64,000 nucleotides of DNA. Source: an uncultured Bacteroidales bacterium (GTDB taxonomy: Bacteria; Bacteroidota; Bacteroidia; Bacteroidales; Paludibacteraceae). This document shows, in pieces, positions 7,277 through 15,901 of the stretch. Numbering within the stretch: the stretch's first letter is position 1; the number at the start of each line of letters is the position of its first letter. The stretch spans positions 1-64,000 of the forward strand of contig ONMU01000001.1 of NCBI GenBank assembly GCA_900319035.1. Direction: 5' to 3'. Made by a program: the position numbers and the translations under genes. Below the pieces are notes generated by a model, which searched no databases, was not told where the DNA came from, and was given only the letters and a program-made list of their open reading frames with translations.

Positions 7277-7969
7277 TTAGCAAAGCATGCCGATTCCCAT
7301 GCCTAAATAGTAGAGCACAACCACAGCGAAGGGCAGTACTACGAGCGTAGCCACAACAGTGCTGAGGACCTCGATACGTTTCTGCCACTTGAGGTTGTTG
7401 AATCCCATAGAAGTCATTGCGGAACCCACACCGTGATTGAGGTGGAGCCAAAGCACTACGAGCCAAAGGAGGTAGAGCACGCAATAGATCTGACCCCAAA
7501 CAGGCTCGGTGAAGAGCGACTTCACATAAGCAGCACCGTTCTGCGGATCAAACGCACCGGTCTGAATACCGGTCAACTCAGCGAACTGCATCTTGTACCA
7601 GAAATTGTACAGGTGCAAGCAAATGAAACCGAGGATGACGAGACCCAGGACGAGCATGTTTTCCGACTCCCAAGTAACACCCTGTTTCTTACCCGTTACC
7701 GCATAACGGTCGTTACCACGCGCCGCACGGTTCTGAATAGTCAGATACAGACCATAGCAGAAATGTACCAACACCAAGAAGGCAATACCCAACGAACCGA
7801 TTACTGCGTACCAGTTAGCACCCAGGAAACGGCAGATAGCATTGTAAGCTTCTTCGCTGAATACCAGCGCAAGGTTCATACATCCGTGGAAAAGCAGGAA
7901 GAAAACCAACGCTGCTCCACTCAAAGCCATAACGAATTTACGGCCGATAGATGAATCTTTTAACCACAT
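7277..7969 (-). CDS. frdC: Fumarate reductase/succinate dehydrogenase cytochrome b subunit
   Basis: 230 residues with five hydrophobic segments, beginning MWLKDSSIGRKFVMALSGAA. It is the single-subunit, di-haem b558 membrane anchor found in Bacteroides and Wolinella-type enzymes and exchanges electrons with menaquinone. Candidate haem-ligand histidines lie in the helices (FLLFHGCMN, VHFCYGLYL, CLHLYNFWYK, WLHLNHGVGSA). First gene of the operon; downstream frdA starts 34 nt after it. Confidence 0.93.
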   Translation of the reverse strand: MWLKDSSIGRKFVMALSGAALVFFLLFHGCMNLALVFSEEAYNAICRFLGANWYAVIGSLGIAFLVLVHFCYGLYLTIQNRAARGNDRYAVTGKKQGVTWESENMLVLGLVILGFICLHLYNFWYKMQFAELTGIQTGAFDPQNGAAYVKSLFTEPVWGQIYCVLYLLWLVVLWLHLNHGVGSAMTSMGFNNLKWQKRIEVLSTVVATLVVLPFAVVVLYYLGMGIGMLC

Positions 7970-7983
7970 AGATTTAATGAAAA

Positions 7984-8007
7984 ATTAATAATTAATAATT
8001 AATAATG
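7984..8007. repeat. AT simple repeat in the frdC-trxB gap
   Basis: Three units of ATTAATA-type sequence. The same word recurs at 28622-28668. It is part of the simple-repeat vocabulary of the gaps here. Confidence 0.7.
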
Positions 8008-8022
8008 AATATTTTTTGTTTG

Positions 8023-9066
8023 TTATAAGCTCTTGATATATTTGTCTGCTTCGATAGCGGCTTTAGCGCCGGAACCGGCAGCTACTATCGCCTGACGGAA
8101 ATGGGGATCCGCACAGTCTCCTGCGGCAAAAATGCCGGGTATTTTTTCATTTTCACATTTACCCATTTGCGCATTTTCACATTTACCCATTTGCGCATTT
8201 TCACATTTACCCATTTGCGCATTTTCACATTTGAAGCACTGCGTGCTATGTCCTTCGGTAATGATGTAGCCTTCGGCATCGCGAGCGATGAAGTCCTTGA
8301 AGAGGTCGGTATTCGGATGATGACCTATCGCCAAGAAGAAACCATCGATGTCAATGTGCTTGAGAGCTTCATCGGGTTCACCTTTGCGGTAGATGAGGTC
8401 TGCTCCCTGCACTTTGCCTTCACCCGTCAGTTGGAGGGTGTTGTGCTCAAAAAGCACCTCGATCTTGGGGTTATTGAGAACACGCTGCTGCATGATCTGA
8501 GAAGCACGCAGGAAAGGTTTGCGCACGATCATATATACTTTCTCGCAGAGTCCGGCAAGGTAGTTGGCTTCCTCGCACGCGGTGTCTCCACCGCCCACCA
8601 CAGCAACGGTCTTCTTGCGATAGAAGAAACCATCACAGGTAGCGCACGCACTCACACCGCGACCTTTGTAGGTGCGTTCGGACTCGATACCAAGGTATTT
8701 AGCGGAAGCACCGGTAGCGATGATGACGGCGTCGGCTTCGTACAAGTCTGTATCTTCGACCCAGACTTGGTGGGTTTTGCGGGCTTCGCCCGTGTTTGAA
8801 GTTTGGAAGTTTACTTTCGTCACGATGCCGGAGACAAAGGTCGTACCGAAGCGCTCGGCTTGACGACGCAGATCATCCATCATCGTGAAGGGTTCAACAC
8901 CATCGGGATAACCCGGGAAATTCTCCACCTCGGTAGTGGTCGTAAGCTGTCCGCCAAGTTGCGGACCTTCGATGAGTACCGGCGCCAAGTTAGCACGGCT
9001 CGCATAGATAGCTGCCGTATAACCTGCCGGTCCGGAACCGATGATAAGACATTTTACTCTATTCAT
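8023..9066 (-). CDS. trxB: Thioredoxin reductase with a repeat-encoded insertion
   Basis: 347 residues, about 30 longer than typical. It reduces thioredoxin with NADPH through FAD and a redox disulfide. The FAD motif CLIIGSGPAGYTAAIYASRA lies at about 6-25, the active site CATCDGFFYR near 137-147, the NADPH motif VVGGGDTACEEANYLAG near 155-172, and the C-terminal FAD motif IPGIFAAGDC near 309. Immediately before that last motif, residues about 278-306 consist of repeats of KCENAQMG. They are encoded by a 24-bp tandem repeat (8148-8232) that resembles intergenic repeats elsewhere in the window. The insertion adds several cysteines on what should be a surface loop. Confidence 0.93.
   Translation of the reverse strand: MNRVKCLIIGSGPAGYTAAIYASRANLAPVLIEGPQLGGQLTTTTEVENFPGYPDGVEPFTMMDDLRRQAERFGTTFVSGIVTKVNFQTSNTGEARKTHQVWVEDTDLYEADAVIIATGASAKYLGIESERTYKGRGVSACATCDGFFYRKKTVAVVGGGDTACEEANYLAGLCEKVYMIVRKPFLRASQIMQQRVLNNPKIEVLFEHNTLQLTGEGKVQGADLIYRKGEPDEALKHIDIDGFFLAIGHHPNTDLFKDFIARDAEGYIITEGHSTQCFKCENAQMGKCENAQMGKCENAQMGKCENEKIPGIFAAGDCADPHFRQAIVAAGSGAKAAIEADKYIKSL
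8148..8232. repeat. 24-bp tandem repeat inside trxB
   Basis: Units at 8148-8171, 8172-8195 and 8196-8219 are identical, followed by a 13-bp partial unit. The unit combines CATTTTCACATTTACC and CATTTGCG, the same words as the gap tracts at 42945-43003 and 56449-56500. Being 24 bp, it keeps the trxB frame. Confidence 0.95.
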
Positions 9067-9074
9067 AATATTGA

Positions 9075-9110
9075 TAGTTTACTAGTTTACTAGTCTTCTA
9101 GTTGACTAGA
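9075..9110. repeat. CTAGT-rich simple repeat, trxB-lolA gap
   Basis: Repeats of AGTTTACTAGT/CTTCTAGTTGACTAG, extending over the last codons of the LolA-like gene. A sister tract at 9671-9706 occupies the next gap. Confidence 0.7.
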
Positions 9111-9663
9111 AGCGCAAATCGTTGATATACGTATTCTTATCGGGAGTGATTTCCCATTTCTGCGAGGCAGAAACGAACTTCGGCTCTTTGAGTTTGAGCG
9201 TCGTCATTTTTTTGCCCTCTTTCAGTTCAATAGAGAGCGGCATAAGATCCGCCGTGCGCAGTTTGAGCACAAAACGGTTGATGCCGATCGACTGATCTTT
9301 CGGAGTCAGCGTAATAAGGGTGTTATCTCCGCTGGTTTTCTCCACGATGTTACACACATCAACGAGTGCTTTCGCGTACAGGAAGGGATTCGCTTGCAGC
9401 AGTTCCTGTTCGTCAGGGTTCGAGAGCGTCAGTTCATCCACATCGGGATTGTACATATACATCGTCTTACCATCGTACGCCGCCTCGATTGCCATCATCG
9501 TCAAGCGGAACTTATCGCCCTGCATGACGATCTCACCCGGGAAATTCATCGGCGCATTGACCTCTTCGGCTACCGTGACGGTGAAGGCCGACTGCAAGGT
9601 TTTTGTCTCCAAGTTGGAGAGGAAGGAACTTAATATGGTTAGTATGATCAATAATGTCGTCAT
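9106..9663 (-). CDS. LolA-like outer membrane lipoprotein carrier
   Basis: 185 residues with an N-terminal hydrophobic signal (about 1-16) and an all-beta body (QSAFTVTVAEEVNAPMNFPG, then DKFRLTMMAIEAAYDGKTMY) as in periplasmic LolA carriers. These ferry lipoproteins between the membranes. The D-x-x-T-Y-x-Y-N-P-type segment (KTMYMYNPDVDELTLSNP) is typical of the Bacteroidales version. It lies between trxB and ftsK, as I recall for Bacteroides genomes. The LolA superfamily call is firm, the exact client unknown. Confidence 0.8.
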   Translation of the reverse strand: MTTLLIILTILSSFLSNLETKTLQSAFTVTVAEEVNAPMNFPGEIVMQGDKFRLTMMAIEAAYDGKTMYMYNPDVDELTLSNPDEQELLQANPFLYAKALVDVCNIVEKTSGDNTLITLTPKDQSIGINRFVLKLRTADLMPLSIELKEGKKMTTLKLKEPKFVSASQKWEITPDKNTYINDLRF

Positions 9664-9670
9664 TATTTTG

Positions 9671-9706
9671 ATAGTCTTCTAGTATACTAGTCAACTAGTC
9701 AACTAG
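9671..9706. repeat. CTAGT-rich simple repeat, lolA-ftsK gap
   Basis: Iterations of AGTATACTAGTCAACTAGT fill the gap between the ftsK stop and the lolA-like ATG. Same word family as 9075-9110. Confidence 0.7.
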
Positions 9707-12313
9707 TTATTTTACGCCCAGTTCTTCCAACAGTTGATCCAATTGGGTCAGATCTTGGATGAGTACGTCCCTACCCTTCGGTCCTTTGTTCGGTCCGACG
9801 ATACCGGCTGCTTCGAGTTGGTCGGAGAGTTTACCGGCACGGTTATAACCGATCTCGAAAGCACGCTGCAGACGAGAGGTCGAACCCTCTTGCTTCGTCA
9901 CTACGTACCGCGCTACGTCCGCGAACATCGGATCCAAACGTTTCATATCCACAGAGCCAGGTGCCAGAGCCTCGCCTTCACCACCTTCGCCCACATATTC
10001 AGGCAGTTGGTACGGCTCGGTATAACGCTGCTGTTTGGATATATGCTCCACGATAGCATCGACCTCGGGTGTGTCCACAAACGCACACTGGATACGCGTC
10101 ACGGAAGCGTTTCCGGCATAGAGCGAGTCACCGCGTCCGATGAGTTGCTCGGCACCCTTGGCATCGAGGACAGTACGCGAGTCAATGACAGACTGCGTAC
10201 GCAAGGCGATACGGGTCGGGATATTCGCTTTGATGACACCGGTGACGATATTGACAGACGGACGCTGGGTAGCGAGGATCATGTGCATGCCGACTGCACG
10301 GGCTTTCTGGGTGATACGCGCAATAGGCGTCTCCACCTGTTTGCCTGCCTGCATGATGAAATCGCCGTACTCGTCGATGATGATGACGATATAAGGTAGA
10401 TACTGGTGATGCAGGCTGTCCGCCACTAACTTATTCGGGTTGAGACGACGACGAACGAACTTGTCGTTATAATCCTCCAAGTTACGCACTCCGGCATCCA
10501 TGAGCAGCTTATAGCGGTTCTCCATCTCGATGACGAGCGAGTTGAGGGTGTTGATGACACGGTCACACTCGGTGATGACGATCTGCTCGGGATCGGTATC
10601 CGGCATAGCTGCCAAGTAATGTTTGATAAGCGGTTTGTAAGGCGCAAACTCGACCATCTTCGGATCCACCATGACGAGTTTCAACTCTGCCGGGTGTTTC
10701 TTATAGAGGAGCGAAGTGATGATCGCATTGATAGCCACGGATTTACCCGTTCCGGTAGCACCGGCAACGAGCAAGTGAGGGGTCTTGGCGAGGTCGAACA
10801 TAAAGACCTCGTTGGTGATCGTACGTCCGTACGCGATCGGCAGTTTCATTTTCTGCTCGTCTTGGAATCGTTTGGACGCGATGACCGAGTGCATGGAGAC
10901 GGTCTGCGGCTTCTCGTTCGGCACCTCGATACCGATCGTTCCCTTACCGGGCATAGGCGCGATGATACGAATACCTGTTGCCGACAGGGACATCATGATG
11001 TCGTTCTCCAGCGCTTGGATCTTCGCTACACGGATACCGGCTTTCGGTACGATCTCATAGAGCGTGACGGTCGGTCCGACGGTCGCTTTGATGGACTCGA
11101 TCTCGATGCCGTAGTTGCGAAGCGTGGTGACGATACGCGCACCGTTAGCACGCTGCTCGTCTTCGTTGACCACCGGTGCTGCCTCGTTGTCATACACCTT
11201 AAGCAGGTTCAGAGGCGGGAACTTAAAGAACTCCAAGTCCTTACGCGGATCGTAGGGTCCGAGTTTCTCCAAGAGTTTATCGGGATCTTTGGTATAGAGT
11301 TCGTCTTCCTTGACGTCCTGAATCTCCAGTTGGTCATCCTTCTCTTCGGTAGCCTCCTGCTGCGCCTCTTTCTCCATCAGATCGCTCAGCGTACCGTCCA
11401 TCGGTCCGCCGTCATCCGGCAGCGGTTCTTCCTCCGGTGCCTCAGGCGTCTGAGGTGCCTCCGGCTCCTCTTGGATCTGCTCGATGGTGAAGGTCACTTC
11501 ATTATCCGGGGTCTCCGGCTTCTGTTCTATCTCCGGCTCCGGTTGCGGTTCCTCCTCCGTCACAGGAAGGTCAATGGTGATCTCTGAGTTAGGCTCACTA
11601 GAATCACTAGAATCACTAGAATCGTTAGGAATCTTAGGTTTCCTAGTAAACAAATTTTTGCACCATTCGCCGAAAGCCTTGCAATGATCTACGAAACCCG
11701 GGTCGGTCACTATCAGGAAGATCACCAATGCCGCAAAGAGGAGCAATAACGTACCCGTCGTAGCCACATAGCTGGAGAGCCACTGGGCAGCCCACGAGCC
11801 GAACTTACCACCCCACCGGAAGACACCCAGATGAATCATCTGCTGCGCAAAACCAAGCACAACAGCGCCCCACAGCACCCAGAAAGAGCCGCCGCAGAAC
11901 AGCTTGACAGCATGAATATCCTTGAGCACGTGCATCAGACGAAGCGCATAGATCGTGATCATGAAGACCAGCAGGATGCTCACAAAACCGAAACTGCCGT
12001 CAATCATGAACTGCGCCAAGTGGGCACCTGGGAGACCAAGCAGATTACGCACCGTCTCGCGGTTTGCCAAACGATCCGCATGATCCATCGCCAATACCGA
12101 CTGATCATACGTACCGGTAAAAAGGAAACTGATATAAGCGAGCAGCGCGATGACCGCAAAGGTCAAGAGCAGCACGCCGAGGATCATCCGCGTACGACGA
12201 TCCCGGATGAATTGCTGAACAGCCTCCCACCAGTTGGTTTTCTCCACCCGGATAGCTCTCTCCGCCGGACGGTCAGCTGCAATCGTTGTATTTTTATTCG
12301 ATGTTCTTGGCAT
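9707..12313 (-). CDS. ftsK: DNA translocase FtsK
   Basis: 868 residues from the ATG at 12313 (MPRTSNKN). An in-frame ATG 15 nt upstream lies in a repeat tract (MVNDF) and is less likely. Four membrane helices lie in the first 200 residues. A low-complexity acidic linker follows, including SDSSDSSDSS encoded by a 9-bp DNA repeat at 11598-11635. The motor domain has Walker A GATGTGKS near residue 518, Walker B IVIIIDEYGDF, and a C-terminal winged-helix gamma domain (STSRLQRAFEIGYNRAGKLS). FtsK pumps chromosome ends at the division septum and activates dimer resolution. Confidence 0.96.
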   Translation of the reverse strand: MPRTSNKNTTIAADRPAERAIRVEKTNWWEAVQQFIRDRRTRMILGVLLLTFAVIALLAYISFLFTGTYDQSVLAMDHADRLANRETVRNLLGLPGAHLAQFMIDGSFGFVSILLVFMITIYALRLMHVLKDIHAVKLFCGGSFWVLWGAVVLGFAQQMIHLGVFRWGGKFGSWAAQWLSSYVATTGTLLLLFAALVIFLIVTDPGFVDHCKAFGEWCKNLFTRKPKIPNDSSDSSDSSEPNSEITIDLPVTEEEPQPEPEIEQKPETPDNEVTFTIEQIQEEPEAPQTPEAPEEEPLPDDGGPMDGTLSDLMEKEAQQEATEEKDDQLEIQDVKEDELYTKDPDKLLEKLGPYDPRKDLEFFKFPPLNLLKVYDNEAAPVVNEDEQRANGARIVTTLRNYGIEIESIKATVGPTVTLYEIVPKAGIRVAKIQALENDIMMSLSATGIRIIAPMPGKGTIGIEVPNEKPQTVSMHSVIASKRFQDEQKMKLPIAYGRTITNEVFMFDLAKTPHLLVAGATGTGKSVAINAIITSLLYKKHPAELKLVMVDPKMVEFAPYKPLIKHYLAAMPDTDPEQIVITECDRVINTLNSLVIEMENRYKLLMDAGVRNLEDYNDKFVRRRLNPNKLVADSLHHQYLPYIVIIIDEYGDFIMQAGKQVETPIARITQKARAVGMHMILATQRPSVNIVTGVIKANIPTRIALRTQSVIDSRTVLDAKGAEQLIGRGDSLYAGNASVTRIQCAFVDTPEVDAIVEHISKQQRYTEPYQLPEYVGEGGEGEALAPGSVDMKRLDPMFADVARYVVTKQEGSTSRLQRAFEIGYNRAGKLSDQLEAAGIVGPNKGPKGRDVLIQDLTQLDQLLEELGVK

Positions 12314-12314
12314 A

Positions 12315-12355
12315 AAATCATTTACCATTTAATCATTTACCTTTTGGTCATTTTA
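12315..12355. repeat. CATTTACC-type simple repeat upstream of ftsK
   Basis: Variants of CATTTACCATTTAATCATTT. The same words occur at 42945-43003, 56449-56500, 56935-57000 and 63033-63075. Confidence 0.75.
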
Positions 12356-12479
12356 TGTATAATACACCAAAATAGCGCACAAAATTACTCAAAATATTTG
12401 AAAATAAAAAATAGAAACGAAAAAAAATGCGCTTTTTTACAGAAAATGACACTTTTTATAAAATAAATTACGCGCGTAC

Positions 12480-12510
12480 TTGCGTATATGAAAAAGTTTT
12501 TGTACCTTTG
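12480..12510 (+). promoter_or_regulatory. Promoter of the rseC-rnf operon
   Basis: The -33 element TTGCGTATATGAA begins at 12480 and the -7 box TACCTTTG at 12503 (spacing 23). The rseC ATG is at 12521, so the leader is only about 5 nt and the first gene is nearly leaderless. A GC stretch (ACGCGCGTAC) precedes the -33 element, as at the manC promoter. Confidence 0.85.
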
Positions 12511-12520
12511 TGCGCTTTTT

Positions 12521-12934
12521 ATGGACGAATTGATCAGACATACAGGAATTGTGACGAGCGTGAGCGGTGAGATCGCCCACGTGACGATTGTGCAGACGAG
12601 TGCCTGCTCGGCTTGCAAAGCACGTAATATGTGTATGTCTTCCGAGAGTCAGGAGAAGGAGTTGGACGCTATCATGTTAGAGCCGATGCAGCCCGGAGAC
12701 CAAGTAGAAGTGGAGGTACGTGAGCGGTTAGCATGGAGAGCGGTGTTGTTAGCATATATCCTGCCGTTCTTCGTCATGCTGACGGTGATGGCGGTTTTGG
12801 ATTTGACCACCACACTCAGCGAGGCGGTGGTAGGCACCCTTTCGCTCTGCGGCATTGCGCTCTATTACATCGGGCTGAGTGTGTTCAAGCATCATTTGCA
12901 GAAGCAGTTCTCTTTTACCGCAAGGAAAAGATAA
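12521..12934 (+). CDS. rseC: SoxR-reducing system / RseC-family protein
   Basis: 137 residues from the ATG at 12521; the longer frame starts within the promoter. An N-terminal beta domain (RHTGIVTSVSGEIAHVTIVQ) carries the cysteine cluster SACSACKARNMC (about 26-37), followed by two membrane helices (about 74-96 and 103-122). RseC-type proteins sit next to rnf genes and help reduce redox sensors or assemble Rnf. Here it opens the rnfBCDGEA operon from a strong promoter. Confidence 0.85.
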   Translation: MDELIRHTGIVTSVSGEIAHVTIVQTSACSACKARNMCMSSESQEKELDAIMLEPMQPGDQVEVEVRERLAWRAVLLAYILPFFVMLTVMAVLDLTTTLSEAVVGTLSLCGIALYYIGLSVFKHHLQKQFSFTARKR

Positions 12935-12990
12935 AACGACTTATAAAATAACAAATTATTAATAACAAACATCAAAATTAAACAACCATC

Positions 12991-13404
12991 ATGAATCTAA
13001 TTCTGATTTCTATGGGAGTGCTGGGTGTCACGGCGTTAGTAGCAGCTATTCTGCTCTATTTCGTGAGCCAGTTCTTCAAAGTAGAGGAGGATCCGCGCAT
13101 TGATTTGGTGGCAGCCGTATTACCCGGCGCCAACTGCGGTGGATGCGGATTTGCCGGATGCCGTAACTTCGCAGAAGCCTGCGTCAAGGCCGGCAGTACA
13201 GACGGTTTAGCGTGTCCTGTGGGAGGCGATCCTACTATGGACGAGGTAAAGAAGATCCTGAGCCCTGCGGCGGATGAGGCAGCAGATGTCAGCGGACAGC
13301 CTGCCGACGGCGAGAAGAAGGGCTTTGACCCGGCTATCGCTGCCAAGATCAAAGCATTGGCTACGCCGAGAGCTATCTTCCCATTGGCATTGGGAAGACG
13401 TTAA
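12991..13404 (+). CDS. rnfB: Rnf complex subunit RnfB, lacking the ferredoxin domains
   Basis: 137 residues. A membrane anchor (about 5-28) is followed by the 4Fe-4S domain motif ANCGGCGFAGCRNFAEACVK, with the fourth cysteine in GLACPVGG. In the Bacteroides RnfB proteins I know, about 150 further residues follow, carrying several C-x2-C-x2-C-x3-C ferredoxin clusters. Here the frame instead runs through an Ala/Asp-rich stretch (PAADEAADVSGQPADGEKKG) and ends KALATPRAIFPLALGRR. No ferredoxin motif is found in the other frames before rnfC at 13459. So electron entry into Rnf may use another protein, or the gene is truncated. Confidence 0.85.
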   Translation: MNLILISMGVLGVTALVAAILLYFVSQFFKVEEDPRIDLVAAVLPGANCGGCGFAGCRNFAEACVKAGSTDGLACPVGGDPTMDEVKKILSPAADEAADVSGQPADGEKKGFDPAIAAKIKALATPRAIFPLALGRR

Positions 13405-13458
13405 ACGAGTTAAAGAGTTAAAATGGTTTTTCTGCGAAAAACGTTAATTAGTTAGCTT

Positions 13459-14805
13459 ATGAGAACATTTAAGATAGGCGGAGTTCATCCGCATGACAAC
13501 AAACAATTCTCTGCTCATCAGCCTATCACAGAGTGCCCGCTGCCCAAACAGGCGATTATTCCGCTTGTACAGCACATCGGTGCACCGGCACAGGCTGTAG
13601 TGAATGCAGGAGACAAAGTAAAAGTAGGCGAACTGCTTGCTAAAGCAGGCGGATTCGTGAGTGCGAATATCTGTTCGCCGGTGAGCGGTACGGTAGCTAA
13701 GATCGGTGATTGGAAAGATGCGTGGGGTGTTCCGGGACAAGCCATCTTCATTGATGTAGAAGGTGACGAGTGGTTGCCGGAGATCGACCGTACACCGGAG
13801 ATCATCCGTTCCTGCACCTTGGAGCCGAAGGCTATCATCGACAAAGTGGCTGCAGCCGGTATCGTAGGTCTCGGTGGCGCATGTTTCCCGACCCACGTCA
13901 AACTGCTGCCGCCTCCGGGTAAGAAAGCGGAAGTGCTCATCGTCAACGGCGTAGAGTGCGAGCCGTACTTGACCTGCGACCATCAGTTGATGTTGGAGCA
14001 CGGTGAGGAGATCATCATCGGTATCGAGATCCTCAAGAAAGCGTTAGGCGTTGAGCGTGCTATCATCGGTATTGAGAACAACAAGAAAGATGCGATCGAG
14101 CACATGACCAAACTGGCGCAAAGCAAATTAGGTATTGAGGTGATGCCGCTGAAGTTGCGTTACCCGCAGGGTGGTGAGAAACAACTCATCGACGCATGTA
14201 TCGGTCGTCAGGTACCGAGCGGTGCGCTGCCTATCGAGGTGGGCGCCGTAGTGGACAACGTAGCTACTATCTATGCCGTATATGAGGCAGTACAGAAGAA
14301 TAAACCGCTCATCAGCCGTGTGATGACCGTTACGGGTAAGAGCGTTGCCAAACCGGGTAACTACTCTGTTCGTTTCGGTACGCCGATCGAGCAAGTGATT
14401 GCATTGGCAGGTGGTGTACCTGCGGACACGGGTAAGATCATCGGCGGTGGTCCGATGATGGGTCGCGCAATGGATCATATCGAGGAGATGCCCGCTAACA
14501 AACGTCTGAGCGGTCTGCTCTTCCTGCCGGAGGCTGAGAGCATCCGTCCCGAGGAAGACAACTGTATCCGTTGCGGTAAGTGTGTTCAGGCATGTCCGAT
14601 GGGTCTGGAGCCGTTCTTGCTCCAGCGTTTGAGCCAGTTGGAGATGTGGGAAGAGTGCGAGAAGCACGATGTGATGGATTGTATCGATTGCGGATGCTGC
14701 GTCTATACCTGTCCTGCTCATCGTCATCTGCTCGACGGTATCCGTCCCGCTAAAGCGAAAGTAGGTGCGATCCTTCGCGAACGTGCCGCTGCTGCAAAAA
14801 AGTAG
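13459..14805 (+). CDS. rnfC: Rnf complex subunit RnfC
   Basis: 448 residues, full length. This peripheral subunit binds NAD(H), FMN and two 4Fe-4S clusters. The N-terminal barrel contains the HPHDNKQFSAHQPI-like opening. The NADH/FMN-binding region includes GLGGACFPTHVKL and VNGVECEPYLTCDH. The two ferredoxin motifs CIRCGKCVQACPMG and CIDCGCCVYTCPAH are complete (about residues 372-425). It couples ferredoxin oxidation to NAD+ reduction at the membrane with the other rnf products. Confidence 0.95.
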   Translation: MRTFKIGGVHPHDNKQFSAHQPITECPLPKQAIIPLVQHIGAPAQAVVNAGDKVKVGELLAKAGGFVSANICSPVSGTVAKIGDWKDAWGVPGQAIFIDVEGDEWLPEIDRTPEIIRSCTLEPKAIIDKVAAAGIVGLGGACFPTHVKLLPPPGKKAEVLIVNGVECEPYLTCDHQLMLEHGEEIIIGIEILKKALGVERAIIGIENNKKDAIEHMTKLAQSKLGIEVMPLKLRYPQGGEKQLIDACIGRQVPSGALPIEVGAVVDNVATIYAVYEAVQKNKPLISRVMTVTGKSVAKPGNYSVRFGTPIEQVIALAGGVPADTGKIIGGGPMMGRAMDHIEEMPANKRLSGLLFLPEAESIRPEEDNCIRCGKCVQACPMGLEPFLLQRLSQLEMWEECEKHDVMDCIDCGCCVYTCPAHRHLLDGIRPAKAKVGAILRERAAAAKK

Positions 14806-14807
14806 TT

Positions 14808-14862
14808 GAGAGTTGAAAGTTTAAAGTTTAGAGAAGTTCTAAAGTTTAAAGTTTTAAGTAAA
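14808..14862. repeat. AGTTGAAAGTTTAAAG-type simple repeat, rnfC-rnfD gap
   Basis: Variants of GAGAGTTGAAAGTTTAAAG fill the gap. The same words occur at 35239-35270 (inside a GT2 gene), 44618-44675, 52815-52860 (inside a transporter gene) and 58361-58400. Confidence 0.7.
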
Positions 14863-14888
14863 ACAAGTAATCTGAATAATTTACGAAT

Positions 14889-15890
14889 ATGAAACAATTA
14901 ATTGTAGCTCCGGCACCTCATGCGCATAGCGGTGACAGTATCCGCCGGAATATGCTCTTGGTCATTCTCGCCTTGCTGCCTGCTTATGTAGTGTCGGTGA
15001 TTGAGTTTGGCGTTGGAGCACTTATCACGGCTGCCATCTCGGTCTGCGCCTGTGTGCTGACAGAGTGGTTTATCAGCCGTTTCATGCTCAAAGAGCAAAA
15101 ACAAACGATAGGCGATCTCTCCGCAGTCCTGACGGGTCTGCTCCTCGCCTTCAACCTCCCATCAAGTCTGGATTGGTGGATTGTACTCATCGGTGCAGTT
15201 GTAGCTATCGGTGTGGGTAAGATGACGTTCGGCGGTCTGGGTCAGAACCCCTTCAACCCCGCCCTCGTAGGTCGTGTTTTCCTGTTGATCTCGTTCCCTG
15301 CACAGATGACCACTTGGCCTGTTGCCAAGGGTTTTGCAACGAACTATCTGGATGCAGAGACAGGTGCTACCCCGCTCTATTATCTGAAGCACATCGTGAA
15401 GACCGGTGACGGCAGTGTGGTAGATCAGTTGCCCGCACTCAAGGATGCTTTCCTTGGCGCCATGGGCGGTTCGCTCGGTGAGGTGTGCGCTCTCGCACTC
15501 ATCATCGGAGGTCTGTTCCTCATCTGCACAAAGGTCATCACGTGGCATATTCCGGTTTCGATCATCGCTACCGTAGCGCTCTTCGCAGCATGCACCGGTC
15601 TGGTAGGCGCACTGCCTGCAGGTATGGACACCTGTCATTACGTAGCATACGAGTTACTCACCGGTGGTCTGATGCTCGGTGCCTTCTTCATGGCTACCGA
15701 CTATGTCACCAGCCCAATGAGCGCTTGGGGTAAGATCATCTTCGGTATCGGCATCGGCTTCATCATGATGGTGATCCGTACTTGGGGCGCTTATCCCGAA
15801 GGTATGTCGTTCGCTATCCTGATCATGAACGCCTGCGTTCCATTGTTGAACAAGATTCGCCCGCAACGTTTCGGCGAGAAGAAAAAATAA
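14889..15890 (+). CDS. rnfD: Rnf complex subunit RnfD
   Basis: 333 residues with about nine hydrophobic segments. It starts MKQLIVAPAPHAHSGDSIRR, typical of the family. The conserved stretch GGLGQNPFNPALVGRVFLLI is present. The covalent-FMN region is the segment around DAETGATPLYYLK (S/T-G-A-T-x-L), near residues 155-167, so the flavinylation site is intact. This subunit carries flavin across the membrane and takes part in Na+/H+ pumping. Confidence 0.95.
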   Translation: MKQLIVAPAPHAHSGDSIRRNMLLVILALLPAYVVSVIEFGVGALITAAISVCACVLTEWFISRFMLKEQKQTIGDLSAVLTGLLLAFNLPSSLDWWIVLIGAVVAIGVGKMTFGGLGQNPFNPALVGRVFLLISFPAQMTTWPVAKGFATNYLDAETGATPLYYLKHIVKTGDGSVVDQLPALKDAFLGAMGGSLGEVCALALIIGGLFLICTKVITWHIPVSIIATVALFAACTGLVGALPAGMDTCHYVAYELLTGGLMLGAFFMATDYVTSPMSAWGKIIFGIGIGFIMMVIRTWGAYPEGMSFAILIMNACVPLLNKIRPQRFGEKKK

Positions 15891-15901
15891 GGAGGTTCAT
15901 T

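Noticed and set aside
5858..7306. 482-residue open frame opposite frdA
   Set aside because: Antisense shadow of a conserved enzyme; its sequence is the complement pattern of frdA codons. The same holds for the long frames opposite parC (39199-40950) and glycosyltransferase 61821-63023.
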